Positions 42,202 through 53,270 of a DNA stretch of 64,000 bases are shown piece by piece. The DNA is from Galeopsis tetrahit (lineage: Eukaryota; Streptophyta; Magnoliopsida; Lamiales; Lamiaceae): contig OY776132.1 of the NCBI GenBank assembly GCA_963675135.1, forward strand, positions 59,777,850-59,841,849. The letters run 5' to 3'. Position 1 is the stretch's first letter. Each line of letters starts with the position of its first letter. The notes beneath the pieces were generated by a model, which worked only from the letters and a program-made list of their open reading frames with translations, was not told the DNA's origin and searched no databases. The position numbers and the translations under genes are program-made.

Positions 42202-45200
42202 CTACGCGATTGGCCAGGAGCTGAGGTATCTAAGCATTTTCTGTGGCAAGAAACTTAGGTTGAATCGTGATGGTAAGATTCCAGATGTGAAGAAGAAGGA
42301 CTTGTTAGACAAGTACAAGACTCTCCTTGACATAGCAAGCAAAATGATGATGTGTGTCACTAGAAGTTTTGACTCAGTCACTCTTCAGAAGTCGAGAGTG
42401 ATGGCCGCAATTTATGACGGAATCACTGAGGGCAATTGGTTCAAGTTATTTGCTGATAGAATTATGTATTTCGAAAGAAGTGTTCGCGTCGACACCGATA
42501 CGGCAAATTGGGTGGTGTCTTCTGTAGTCGGATTTGGAAAACAAGACAGAATGGAGCAAGGGTAAGCCGTTCCATCCTTCAAAATTTTATCTCAAGAAGG
42601 AGGCCCGTGCGAAGCAAGCTGCTGCAAGGACCTCTGCTCCAAGACAAGTCTACATCAATCCTCTTGATGCAATGCCAGAGGCTGCCTCGTCTAGTTCAGA
42701 TGAAGACGACTCGGATAGTGAAGAATCCGAAGAGGAGGCAGAAGTCGGAACTAGTGGAAGACTAGTCGACTATGTGCCAGAAGAGACTGCGTTCGAGCCT
42801 GCAGAAGACTCGGAGGAGACTCAATCAGATGAAGAGCATGAGAAGGATGAGGAGACAGGTGCGGATGTTGCTGAAACCTACCGCCTGGTGAGAGTAGAGT
42901 CGAGTCCCTCACCAGACAAGTCGACTCCTCAGGTTGGTTCCTCTTCTCAAACTTGTTCAATTACTCTCTCTCTCCCTCCAGTCCGAACCAAGGCAAGATC
43001 ACTCCGATCTCGTGCCAGACCGATACCCAAAACCTCGCAAGTGTTGGCAGCACATCCGCTGAGAGCCAGCATTCCCCAAAACACTACTATAATTGATACA
43101 ACTGATACTCCTACAGTTGTCGAACCCAACCTAGCCACATTACAGCCCCCAGAAACCACAGTCCAAATACTTTCCTTACCCTCAACAGAAAATGTTGAAC
43201 CCATCAACCTGTCTATTTCAGACACTCCATTAGTTGCCACTGCAACAACTGAAGCAAGGACCCCACTTGCTCAGACCCCGTCTGAAATTAGATTTGATTC
43301 CCTCATCTATTATCCGATGTGTTTAAGGGAGAAGAGGTTGAGAGCAAAAGTTAGCAACAATTTGAGGAAACATCTCTCGTCTATTGAGATAGACACTTCT
43401 ACGGAGCAGTATGAGAAGCTTATTCGGATTTGCACATGGGTTGGATTAAAGAAGGCTCCGACAGAAGATTTATTTGAAGTCATCTTAGGGATGGGTGGAA
43501 TCTCCAATTTTCAAGATTGGAAGATGGAATAAAAGGAGAACAGTGGTGTTCAAGACCACTCTGAATTGTTTCCACCTCAGGCCCTAACCGCTCTTGTGAA
43601 GAGAATGTTAAACATTTCAGATGATATTCTGCCTTCAGAGTTCAAGTTTGATGTTGGTATTCAAACTGACCTTGTGGAAGAAGAGTCGAAAGCTGAACTT
43701 ATTGATGCTGCTATTCAGACTTCAGAACCTCTATTGGAATTAGAGAATGTTCCTGATCATCCTGAAGAAGAAGCTGACAGTGCTGAAGCAGAAGATCACT
43801 TGGAAGTTCTTGGTGAAGAAGATGATGAGTTTGTTGAAGCCATCATGTTTGATGAAGATGAGCTAATTAAGAAAGATCAAGAAGATGTTGTTGCTCAACC
43901 TACTCAAGTGTTTCCAGAAGGCTTTCTAGATGAGCTGAAGACGGACTTGAAAGGAGTTGTCCAGTCTGCCATAGATGAGTTCTTGAACTCGAAGCTGTAA
44001 GAAGTCTTGGTGGAACAAAATCAGTCACTTGTTGACAGTTCAAGAGAACTGATTGTTGGTGAAGTCAACAAGATGGACTCGTCTTTCAGAGAAGAGATGT
44101 ATGCTCAGATTGAAGACTTCTTGAAAAGACAAGTTGATTTCTCGGAAAAGAGATCGATAACCTTTGCTAGATCTTTAGCTAAAGAGTCAAGCAAGATGGA
44201 GAGACTCTACAGAGTAAAGATAGAGATTGTTGATGAACAGAGAAGAGAAGCACAAGATCAGTTGGTGCGTTCTCGAGTTGTTCTAACAGAGTTGACAGAG
44301 CAAAACAGACTTCTTCGACAAACAGCTACTTACTTTAAAGATGAACTAGTTTCAAGTTCAAGGAAACTAGAATTGGCTACTGATCGTCTTGACAAGATGA
44401 GTCACGACAAGAAGCATCAGAGGCAGATCGAGTTAGCTGCTGAAGCCATGAAGGAAGTTGTAAAGGAAGAGATGACTCGCTTTACTTCTCTTTTCACTCT
44501 CAAGGCAAATGATGAAGCCAAAAAGGGGGAAGAGACGAGTAGAGTTGAAGTTGAAAAATCTAAGTCCAGTGCTGAACCAGAAGAGATGAAAGAAGCTTCG
44601 ATAGTCATGCAAGATCTGAAGAGGCCTAAGAGAGGCAAGTTAGTTAAGAGAGCGGATCTTGAGTAGGCTAGAGAGGCAGAGCTGAAAAGATTGGAGAAAG
44701 GCAAGAGTGTTGCATCTCCTGAAGAAGAGGATCAGACAAGAAGGACTAAGAGGAAGTTAGCTTTGGAAGAATCTGATAAACAGGCTGCAATCATCAAGAA
44801 GCAGAAGGTTGTTGATGCTGATGATGAATCGCACTATGCTAGCCAAAAGAAGATTGGTAAACATATTAGATGGCTGCAGAAGATAAAGGCAAATCCAGAC
44901 CAGATTGAAGATGCATTCATTGACAACTTTATCGACAAAGAACATCGAGAAGATTGGTTTAAGGTTAAGTTGCAATGGGAATTAGATCATTGGATCATTC
45001 GAAAGTTTGGTGATGCTGATAGTACAGATAAGTTATATTTTGTGTTTGACAAATTCATGGAAGGTCAAAACAAAAAGCTTTGGAATTTGATCATGAGAAT
45101 ATCTGCTGTTGTGAACTACAATATTTTGGTGCCGATCTATCCTAAGTGGAAGACTCCTATGCTTAGCTCAGGAAAGAGAATTGATTTCAATCAGATTAAG

Positions 45201-45326
45201 AAGTTTGAAGAGGAGCTGCTAGACAAGGAGAAGATCGATGATGAAGAACATGTCAGAGTAATCCATAGAAGACTCCTAGATGCATTCTGCGTTCCAAATC
45301 TTGAAGGAGGTAACATAACTGATTAG
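42202..45326 (+). pseudogene. ORF3, 3' part, outer copy (multiple breaks)
   Basis: This continues the ORF3 that was cut at 29061. A frameshift lies near 42535. In-frame stops follow at 43530-43532 (TAA for CAA in MEQKEN), 43998-44000 and 44664-44666. The acidic, Pro/Ser-rich, YYPMCLREKR, coiled-coil, basic and WELDHWIIRKFG parts can all be aligned with the inner copy. The LC8-type motif reads DVGIQTD here (43650-43670), and AIQTSEP follows. Confidence 0.88.
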
Positions 45327-45495
45327 TTGTATTTTTGCTCTGATTGTTAGTTTTTGATTTTTGGTTAAGTATGTGTAATATCTACTGATCTTATTTTGAA
45401 TGAATGAAAGATAAGTACTATTTGATGTTTAAAGACAAGATAACTACTTAACTAGTCTACTATTGAGAAAAGATTCAAGTAGTTTTGGCTTCATC

Positions 45496-45508
45496 AAAAA
45501 GGGGGAAA
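45496..45508 (+). other. Polypurine tract, outer element
   Basis: AAAAAGGGGGAAA just before the outer 3' LTR, identical to that of the inner element. Confidence 0.85.
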
Positions 45509-45509
45509 T

Positions 45510-46776
45510 TGTTGGGATATGAATCCTAGAACAAGTCCTAAATGATGAAAAGATAAAGATGAAGTTTTGATAAGCCAAAAGTAGATTGAATATTTTCTAA
45601 GTGTTGACTGATCTAGTCTAATTATGAAAGTCATCTTGTACAGACCAATTGAGTTCACAAGACAAGTATTGTCAAGTTAACAAAAGATGAGTACGAAATA
45701 TAAGTACTGTTTATATTATATGTTTAGGTTGTTGTTGAGCTATGATAAACATTGTATAGAAGCTCATGAATTTTCATATGTAATTGATATAATCATTGTA
45801 TAGATTCTAAGTTGACTAAGCTATGTTATAAAGCTTAAAGTAATGTAATAGTCTTGTTAGGATTAGATTAGTTATATCTAAGTCTGCTACAGAAGAAGGA
45901 CTGCGCAAAATCAGAAGAAGAGGACAAGTCTAAACAAGACAGGTGCGCAATCGCAAGACAAGACAAGTTAACATAAAGAAGTTATGAAGTTAGTTACTCA
46001 AGCGCGTGTGAAGATAAGGATGAAGAGTTAGTTAGAAATAACTAAATAACAATAAACGCATGGAAGGATAAGAATAACAAGTTGCAAGTTAGTTTTCAAG
46101 AAAGGTTGGTTACACAACTGAAAGTTCTTGAAGGATAAAAAGTCTATAAATACCCCATGGTATTCATTGGTTAAAGACTACTGCAATTCTACATACTGAA
46201 GCGTTATTGAAGCACTCAAAGAAGCAAACACTCTCAGAGTTTGAAGTTCAGAAGACAAGTGAAGAACGAAGAAGACTGCTACTGAATAAGTTTTTAGTTT
46301 TTACTGTTTCAAGTTGCTAGATACTTGTAAATCTCTAGTAAGATCGAAGATATACTTGGTAGTATATTCGAGAAGATCTAAGTCTTGTTTCTTGGGACTT
46401 AAAATTACAAGAACACACATATTACTCGATTGGAAGAGTTAATAGAAACATCACAACTGGGTTTGTGAGAGTGGACGTAGACAAGTTGTCGAACCACTAT
46501 AAAATCGTTGTGTGTTGTTTACTTTACTGTTTTGTTTGTGTTTAATTGATTAAATGTTTAATTGGTTCAATTACATATCTGAACAAGACTAGTTGAGTAT
46601 ACATAAAACAGAGTTCTCGAATATAAGTTGAGTATAAATTTGAATTGGGCTCATTGATATATTCTAATTTCCGCATTGTACTTTGATATATCGAAAGAAT
46701 TTTAAAAAGTCTATTCACCCCTCTCTAGACATTTTCACTAGCTTACTCGATATTAAACTCAACTTTGGGACCTACA
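45510..46776 (+). repeat. 3' LTR of the outer element
   Basis: TGTTGGGATATG to GGGACCTACA; 1,267 bp. TATAAATA at 46145-46152. It lacks 13 bp present in the 5' LTR. Confidence 0.95.
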
Positions 46777-47470
46777 AACACATAGACCCAAAATAAAATT
46801 CAGCCCAATTAATATAATGAAAAAATAAAAATCAACTAGCCCTCTAGCCTACTACAGAAACAAAATTAAAAAAAAAAAAATTAATTCACCTTCTTCACCT
46901 ACCTGTCGACGGCGGAAACAAAAATAGGGAAGAAAATTTTACCTTTCTCTCCTACCTGCTGCAACCCACAAACTAGCTGCCCAAGAAATCATACCTTTCC
47001 TTACGACAATTGATGGAACCGCCGAAGACATCGGCGCGGCAGCAACAGCAAAGCAGCAGAGCGGCGGCTTCTTCAGGCGAGTAGGGGCGGCGCGACGGGA
47101 CGCGTGACGCGGCTGGCGGTTGAGCAGAGGCGAAATGGCGGCGGCTCATTCGACTGTTGCAGCAGTGACGGCGTCACAGAGACAGAACACGAACCACGGT
47201 GGAGGCACAGAGCGGGAAGTGAGTTCGTCTTCACCTTCTCTTGCGTGAAAAAGATCAGACGGTGAAGAGAGAAAGAGGGGATTGGAGATAAAATGAATGA
47301 GAGAGTTTTGTAAAACGTAGAGAGAGAGGAGATGGAGATTTGAAAATAATGTTTGAAATGGGGGAAAAGGGAGGAGAGAGATTAACCCTAGGTTGAAAGA
47401 TGAAGGACAAGGGAAAAATTGGGTTTTCCCATCAAATTTGAAGATATGCCTAATACAAAAAAAATTGTGG
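46777..47470 (-). other. GC-rich island, possible 5' end of the minus-strand OTU gene
   Basis: 46900-47260 is strikingly GC-rich (GGCGGC and GCGGCG runs) in otherwise AT-rich DNA. Read on the minus strand it gives an ATG with MSSAVPSIVVRK followed by a GTATGA donor (near 46999) and a second possible donor GTAGGAG. It lies directly beyond the retrotransposon on the side where the upstream part of the OTU remnant would be. Inference only: first exon and leader of that gene, pushed 26 kb away. Confidence 0.35.
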
Positions 47471-48440
47471 TAGTTTTACATACTAAGGGTGGCTGGATTG
47501 AGGTTTTGAGTTAATATTCACTAAAAAAATCAGTAAGAATGACAACACTTTTCAATATCCACAATTACACTTTTCAATAATATAAAACACCAATTTTCAG
47601 TAATAAATCTTACACTTTACAAAATTTAGAATACAAACTACATGCAACGAGTAACAAACAACGAATTTCAGTAATACATCTAACATTTAACAAAAAATTT
47701 AAAAATAAAAGAACACATGCAACAAAAAAATAGAAATAAACAGATCGGAGATATAGAAGATGATATAAACAACAACAAACGATATATGAACTACAACACA
47801 ACAAATGAAACATACTCACAGTAAAAATGTGTAAAATGAAAATTTAAACCCTAAAATTCAAATAAAAATGAAATAAAGAGTAAAAATAACAACAAAACAT
47901 AGTTCCTGAGTGTTAACAGGAGAATAAGTAAGTGCGATTGATACAGAGCTTAAAAATGGATAACAAAGAAAATGAATAATATAACCGCCGAAAAAACGAT
48001 AACACGATAAGGCGAATAGTATAATCGTCGGAAATATGAGAATAACAAGGAAAAACGAGAGTAAAACCGCCGGAAAACCGTAGAAAACCACTAAGAGAAA
48101 CCGCACGAACTTATTGAAGAAGAGAATACATAGCGGGAATACAAAAGGCCTGAAGAATATAATAAAAACTACAAAAAATGAAATATTGACATTATATACT
48201 AAACCCGAATATAAGTAAACGGGTCGGAGCGGGTCAGATACGGGTATGGATAAAAATCGTGTGCACCGAAAATTGATCTGTGCACAGTGTGCATTTAAGA
48301 ATTTCCCATATTTTACATACAATCGAAAAAATGGAGAAAGTAGAAATTGAGAATACCCACTCAACAAAACCATCAGAAAAGGAGTCAACCACAAAGGATA
48401 AAAATATACATATTTAATTGGGTGTAAGTATAAACTTCAA
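47471..48440. other. AT-rich spacer with a repeat shared with 12.5 kb
   Basis: 47540-47680 matches 12540-12800 in the same orientation (GACAACACTTTTCAATATCC, then TTACACTTTACA). A minus-strand open frame at 47858-48394 is Phe/Leu-rich, has no recognisable domain and looks like a chance frame in A-rich DNA. Confidence 0.5.
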
Positions 48441-49515
48441 GGGCTAGTTTGGTTTGTTAGATAGGATAGATATATTTGGATAGGATTTATTGGGATTGTA
48501 CTGTTCACAATTTAAAATTTTGAATTAATTTATATGTTTGGATTGATGGATTATATTTTTAAATTGTATGTGATAATTCATACCCATCGGTTTGGATCGT
48601 GGGATAATATTGAATTTTCATGTCAAATGACTAAAATAACCTTTATTTTATTTCTCTTTTTTTTTTACTCACGTATTTCTATGAAATACTAATATGTCAA
48701 TGTTAAAAAATCCTCTTTCACACACGATGCAACTTCAAGATCTCTCTTATTTATCTCTTTTAACAAATTTGTTTCATTCTTTTTTTTTTTTTTACTTTGA
48801 TAATGCAAATCTGTGATGAAGTTATGTTTCTGGATGATTTACCAGGGATTGTGTCAAATAAATTCACCACTTCAAGACTCTTCTCCTTCACTACCTTTCT
48901 GTGAGAATGAAATCATAAAAAAAAATTACAGCATGAAGCCCTTGTTGACGAATTCGATTGAAGCGATCCACACGCAGAAACCGTGAAGCGGCTCGGTCAA
49001 ATTGAATGTAAACCCTCATCTTTTCAAATCTATTCTCATTTCATTTGTATCGTAAAAAATATGAATTTTGCAATAAATTTCCTTGCAATTGATTTCTATA
49101 ATACCCCCAATTTCTTGATCCTAATTCGTTTAATTAAGTTTTTAGAGTGTTTACGGTATGTATATGTGTATGAGTCCCCTATTTCCTTTTACTTGTGGTA
49201 ATTCCTTTCACTTGTGGGTATTTTGTGAATACTTTTATCTGACAAACACGTGAAGGATCCATAGGTCAGTGAACAAGATTTTTTTTTTGTTTGTTAGGAT
49301 TCAAATGAGTCTAGCTAAGAAGCTGCAGGAGAATATATTCCATATTACTGTCAATTTTTATTACTTTCTATACGTGCATCATTGTTGGTAAGACCAAATA
49401 AGGTAGGAGACAAAACTTGATATCAACGTGTGAATATTTTCAGGCTCTATAAATGCACATGTTATCTTAGTTATTGTTGAGAGTTGAGAAAGAGTGTAAT
49501 TCAAATCCTTCTAAG

Positions 49516-50249
49516 ATGAGTAAGAATATAATTCTTCAGCAAGAAGATTTCTTGTATGAGTTAACTTGGGATGCCAAAATTGACAATATCTTTGTCGAAG
49601 TTCTTTCCGACCAAGCTTTGATGGGTAATTTTGAACCAAACGGTATCAACTCGGATGCTATCGGTACCGCACAATATGTTGTTAATAAGTTGTGTGAGTC
49701 GTCATTCGACTACAACTTTTGTGCACGTCAAGTCCGCAAGCTGAGAAAGAGGCATCGTGTCTTTTTTTGGCTGATTAGGCTTGTTGGAGTTCACTACGAT
49801 CAACCCACCAACCGTATACTTGCGGATCCTAACTTGTTGCGGTCCATAGTTGAGGTAATATGATAGGTGTATATGAACTGTTAAAATTTTACAAGTAATA
49901 GTTTATTTTTCATTATGTCCATGTTAATCTTTTTGCTTTAATACCTTTTATTAAATATCTCCAAGTTGATGGATGATTATCGTGTCTAATATTTTTGAAA
50001 TGTTACCATGATTAAATATTGTAGGTGAATGCATTCGCCCAGGCTTACGAGACTAAAGGTGACCCATGTTAGGAATTGTTGAAAGTTTTATTTGGGAATC
50101 CTCGTGATGGTCCTTCTTAACTTGTTGGATTTGGTGTGGATGAGGATGTTATCAATATTTCATCTGATAGCTCAAATGTGATTCGTGCACCAAATCGTAA
50201 GACGAAGAATGAACTCTCACTTGGGAAAACTGAATTAATAGAAAAATGA
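49516..50249 (+). pseudogene. MYB/SANT-like DNA-binding protein of the Harbinger element
   Basis: Harbinger elements encode such a helper protein, which binds the ends and brings in the transposase. The start ATG at 49516 gives MSKNIILQQEDFLYELTWD. The trihelix-like domain is visible (FVEVLSDQALMGNF, VVNKLCESSFDYNF, VRKLRKRHRVFFWLIRLVGVHYD). Exon 1 ends at 49854 (GAG|GTAATA), and exon 2 begins at 50025 after TTGTAG. Exon 2 has stops after KGDPC and DGPS and ends near 50249, so the gene is dead. A TATAAATG box is near 49447. Confidence 0.72.
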
Positions 50250-50312
50250 GGTTATCAATATTTGAGTTATCAATATTTCATCTGATAGCTCAAATGTGAT
50301 TCGTGCACCAAC
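50148..50312 (+). repeat. 47-bp direct duplication at the convergent gene junction
   Basis: The segment GTTATCAATATTTCATCTG through GTGCACCAA occurs at 50148-50193 and again at 50266-50312. The second copy forms the junction with the truncated transposase. Inference: a repair scar from the deletion that removed the catalytic domain. Confidence 0.8.
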
Positions 50313-50680
50313 TTAAGCAGAGTGTTGCGAACTGAATTAAAATGTTTTCTAATTGTGTAGCCTGATCTAATGAAACTATGTTTGACGACTCTGATTTTGG
50401 TGTGGTGAGATAAAACAGTAAGCAAAATTGCTACTTGTTCCCCAATGGTTACATGACGTGTAGGTCTAAGACCACCTACATTTTCTAACAGGAAGCACAA
50501 TCGATTGAAACAATCTCGGTTCATACGAAGGTGGTCATTACAAGTTTCATCACTAAAATTGACTAAATAGTGCATGTGTTGCAGTTGACGTGTAATGTGC
50601 TCCTTAATGCTATATCGTGACATACGGTTTATGTTCAGCCTATTCCTCCATTGGCGTAATCTTATATAGGCAAATGTCAT
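50313..50680 (-). pseudogene. PIF/Harbinger transposase, N-terminal part only
   Basis: The minus-strand frame from the ATG at 50680 reads MTFAYIRLRQWRNRLNINRM and has the helix-turn-helix region of Harbinger transposases: CFNRLCFLLENVGGL, MNRDCF, SHHTKIRVVKHSFIRSG, IRKHFNSV. An earlier ATG at 50731 lies inside the neighbouring MITE and is not original. The frame then runs (50312-50270) into the reverse complement of a duplicated piece of the MYB-like gene, so the DDE catalytic domain is absent. Confidence 0.75.
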
Positions 50681-50702
50681 TAGAATCACAAAAACTTTAA
50701 TA

Positions 50703-50936
50703 CTCCCTCTGTCCTGTAAAATTTTGCTCACTTCTTTTTACACATGTTTTTAAAAAAATCATATTTTAATTATAAAAAATATGTGTGGGATAACGAGTAA
50801 ACAATATTGTTGGTACATACTCAATCTTCTTAATAAAGTAGAAAAAATACTAAAAAATTAACTATTTAAATAGAATAAACATATACTTTGTGGACCCAAA
50901 AATCTGTCTGAGCAAAATTTTACAGGACGGAGGGAG
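50703..50936. mobile_element. Stowaway MITE
   Basis: It starts CTCCCTCTGTCCTGTAAAAT, ends with the inverted copy, and has TA on both sides (50701-50702 and 50937-50938). The inverted repeats extend about 30 bp to TTTTGCTCA. At 234 bp it is a typical Stowaway. Its ends resemble those of the mariner-like element at 2678, the class that mobilises such MITEs. Confidence 0.92.
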
Positions 50937-51334
50937 TATCAGTTATCTATTCAGTAATAACACCGAAAGTTGCCTCAAGCTCAACCACACCATCCATATT
51001 TCAAATTGGCAGCCTCCAACTAAATTCAAACACATATTTATAAACAAAATCCATTAGTAAATACAGTAAACTCCCCAACTCAATTCACATGCATATCTCC
51101 CTTAATATATATATATATATATAAAGGCATAATACAACTAATCTTGCATAGTAACTACATTTACAGAGCATTCTTTAAGATATGAGAAATTAGAAACTTG
51201 ATATGCTCAAAGAAATACATAAAACATATATTAGGAATAGTTCTATATTCTGTCATGGAAATATAAAAAAGGACTAGTATTATGATTTAAAGGTGCTCTT
51301 GTATCCTAAAGAGTGAACCAATATGAAAAAAAAA

Positions 51335-51340
51335 TAAAAA

Positions 51341-51368
<28 letters not shown>
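51335..51368. repeat. (AT)n microsatellite
   Basis: A pure TA run inside the Harbinger element; another lies at 51105-51122. Confidence 0.9.
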
Positions 51369-51373
<5 letters not shown>

Positions 51374-52046
51374 GATCACAACCTTTAAAACACACATTTT
51401 TACCGAGTGAAAAACTCGACTACAATATTTTCAAAACCCAAACCCACGTTTTATACATAGAAATTCGCGAACACCCATATATGTTTTAGCTAGTGCCAAA
51501 CCCAGTTTTTTTGCACAAAATATGACAACCAACATTTGAAGAAACAAACCAAAATTATAGAGTTCGAGTCTCATAATTTACCTGAGTGTAAACTTGGGCT
51601 TCGAAATCGATACCTCTAACTTCTCAGACCAAGTACGCAGCGCTGCAAAACAAGAAGGTGAAATTGAAATCAAATTTGCAATGAAATGGGTAAAGGGTTT
51701 GACGGCGAAAATTACACTTTTCTCTTTTGCAAATTAAAGGCACGGTGAAAAACTGAAAATGGAAGGGTTTTCAGCCTTTTATATGTGAGGGTTACACAAT
51801 GATTTAGTATTTTTGTAATTAATGAAATGTCAAGGGTTAGTTTCGGTAATTTATTAGCAAGGCCATATTAATGTGTCACACCTGATTATTAAACTTACCC
51901 CCAAGCCGGAACAGAAATCCCTCAATTAAAGGATTAATTCGCGGGCCTAGTTTATTTCTCGGGCTTTTTTCGGTCAAACCAAACATAAGATTAGGTACTA
52001 TTAATTAGATTGTCCAATGTATTCCTTTAAACCAAATATGCCCCAA

Positions 52047-53270
52047 AGGTATTCGTTTTGAGTTACAACGGATGGAAATCAAAGATTTCAGTTTGTATAG
52101 TTAAAACAAATTAATACATGTTAACTCTAGTTAGTTTTCAAGTTTTTTTTTATTTCACGAACATGTATTTTTTAATACTGGTTTGCTGGAAATTCTCAAA
52201 ATTCTCAAAAGATTTTTCCACCAGTTTAGAAAATTTTCAGAAGTTTTTTCCAATTTTTTTCCTTTTTTTTTAGAAATTTCATTAGAGTTTTTTTCACAAG
52301 TTTTGAATAAAAAAATATTGTATTCTTTCTCTATTAAATAATAGATCATTCATAATATTCAGGCTGGACTCTAAACTCTTGGTTTGCAAGGTTAGACCGA
52401 CTACTTTGGTATAGATAGACCTAAAAAAACCTAAAGAGAATGCATGTTTTTAAAGATTTTTTACGATATCTTGTTGAGCAAAATCCCAAGATAAGAAGGG
52501 GAGGAAAAATCCCTAGCCCCTTTATCAATTCTCTATTATCCCAATGATTCCTATTTAAATAGGAGACATGTATTTATCATTCACAAATCCATCTTTGAGT
52601 CCATAAATCCCTTCTTTAAATAAACTTTCGTCTCTTCATTACGAAACTCATCTCATCTCTTGTCATTTTTCTTAGAATTCAATAAATACTCGACCAAAAC
52701 TTTCAAGATTTTTTTAAAAATTTGACAAATCAGCGTCGAGTTCATATCTAACTCATATTTCATGATTTTTGTGTCAAATTCGTGCGAACTCAGTTTTAAA
52801 GTCTATTGAAATTAAGTTTGGAACACTTAAATTAACCTAAATTAGAATTTTGAGTGTTAATGAAGTTAAAGAAAGAAGAAGAGTTTAATGGGTAAATGAG
52901 AACGGGGGTGCACACCCCACCCTCGAACGAAAAAAAAAAAAAAAGGGACATTTAACCATGGCCATAAATAAAACATAAAAATATAAGCGAAAAAAAAAAA
53001 CATAAAAAAAACAGCGCATGTGGGTGGGAGCAGGGAGAATTGGGCCTGCAACCTAATCATCAAAAGTTGTTGGCCCAATAACCTTTATACTTTCATAACA
53101 AAACTACAAATATTCACGTGCACAATTTATACAGTATATTAAAAATTATTTTGTGTAAATGTGTAATGAGAGACATGTTTAAAAAAGAAAATTCTAATTC
53201 AATTAAAATAAAATAAAATAAAATAAAATAAAAAAACACTCCAAATGACAATAAATTGAAACTCCCTTCC
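52047..53270. other. Intergenic, no gene seen
   Basis: AT-rich DNA with A/T homopolymers. An (AAAAT)n microsatellite lies at about 53205-53232. Phe-rich open frames around 52870-53410 come from A-rich DNA and are not supported. Confidence 0.6.

Larger units (their letters stand above)
20505..46776 (+). mobile_element. Outer Sirevirus-type Ty1-copia element (interrupted by an inner copy)
   Basis: The 5' LTR is 20505-21784 and the 3' LTR 45510-46776, each TG...CA, flanked by AACAC on both sides (20500-20504 and 46777-46781). Without the inner insertion the element is about 13.13 kb. Order: LTR, primer-binding site, gag, pol, spacer, ORF3, polypurine tract, LTR. The extra ORF after pol and the long coiled-coil Gag place it in the Sirevirus lineage of Ty1-copia. 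All three ORFs carry nonsense or frameshift changes, and the LTRs differ at roughly 15 sites plus a few indels by eye, so it is the older of the two copies. Confidence 0.93.
48441..52043. mobile_element. PIF/Harbinger element, defective
   Basis: The ends are GGGCTAGTTTGGTTTG (48441) and, inverted, GGGCATATTTGGTTTA (52043), with CAA on both sides (48438-48440 and 52044-52046), a 3-bp target duplication as in this superfamily. Inside are the two expected genes, a MYB/SANT-like protein on the plus strand and a transposase on the minus strand, facing each other. The transposase catalytic half is missing. Length 3,603 bp including a Stowaway MITE. Confidence 0.85.

Noticed and set aside
47858..48394. 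178-codon Phe/Leu-rich minus-strand frame resembling a membrane protein
   Set aside because: A-rich DNA on the plus strand gives TTT/TTC/CTT codons on the minus strand; no homologous domain, no splice or promoter context.
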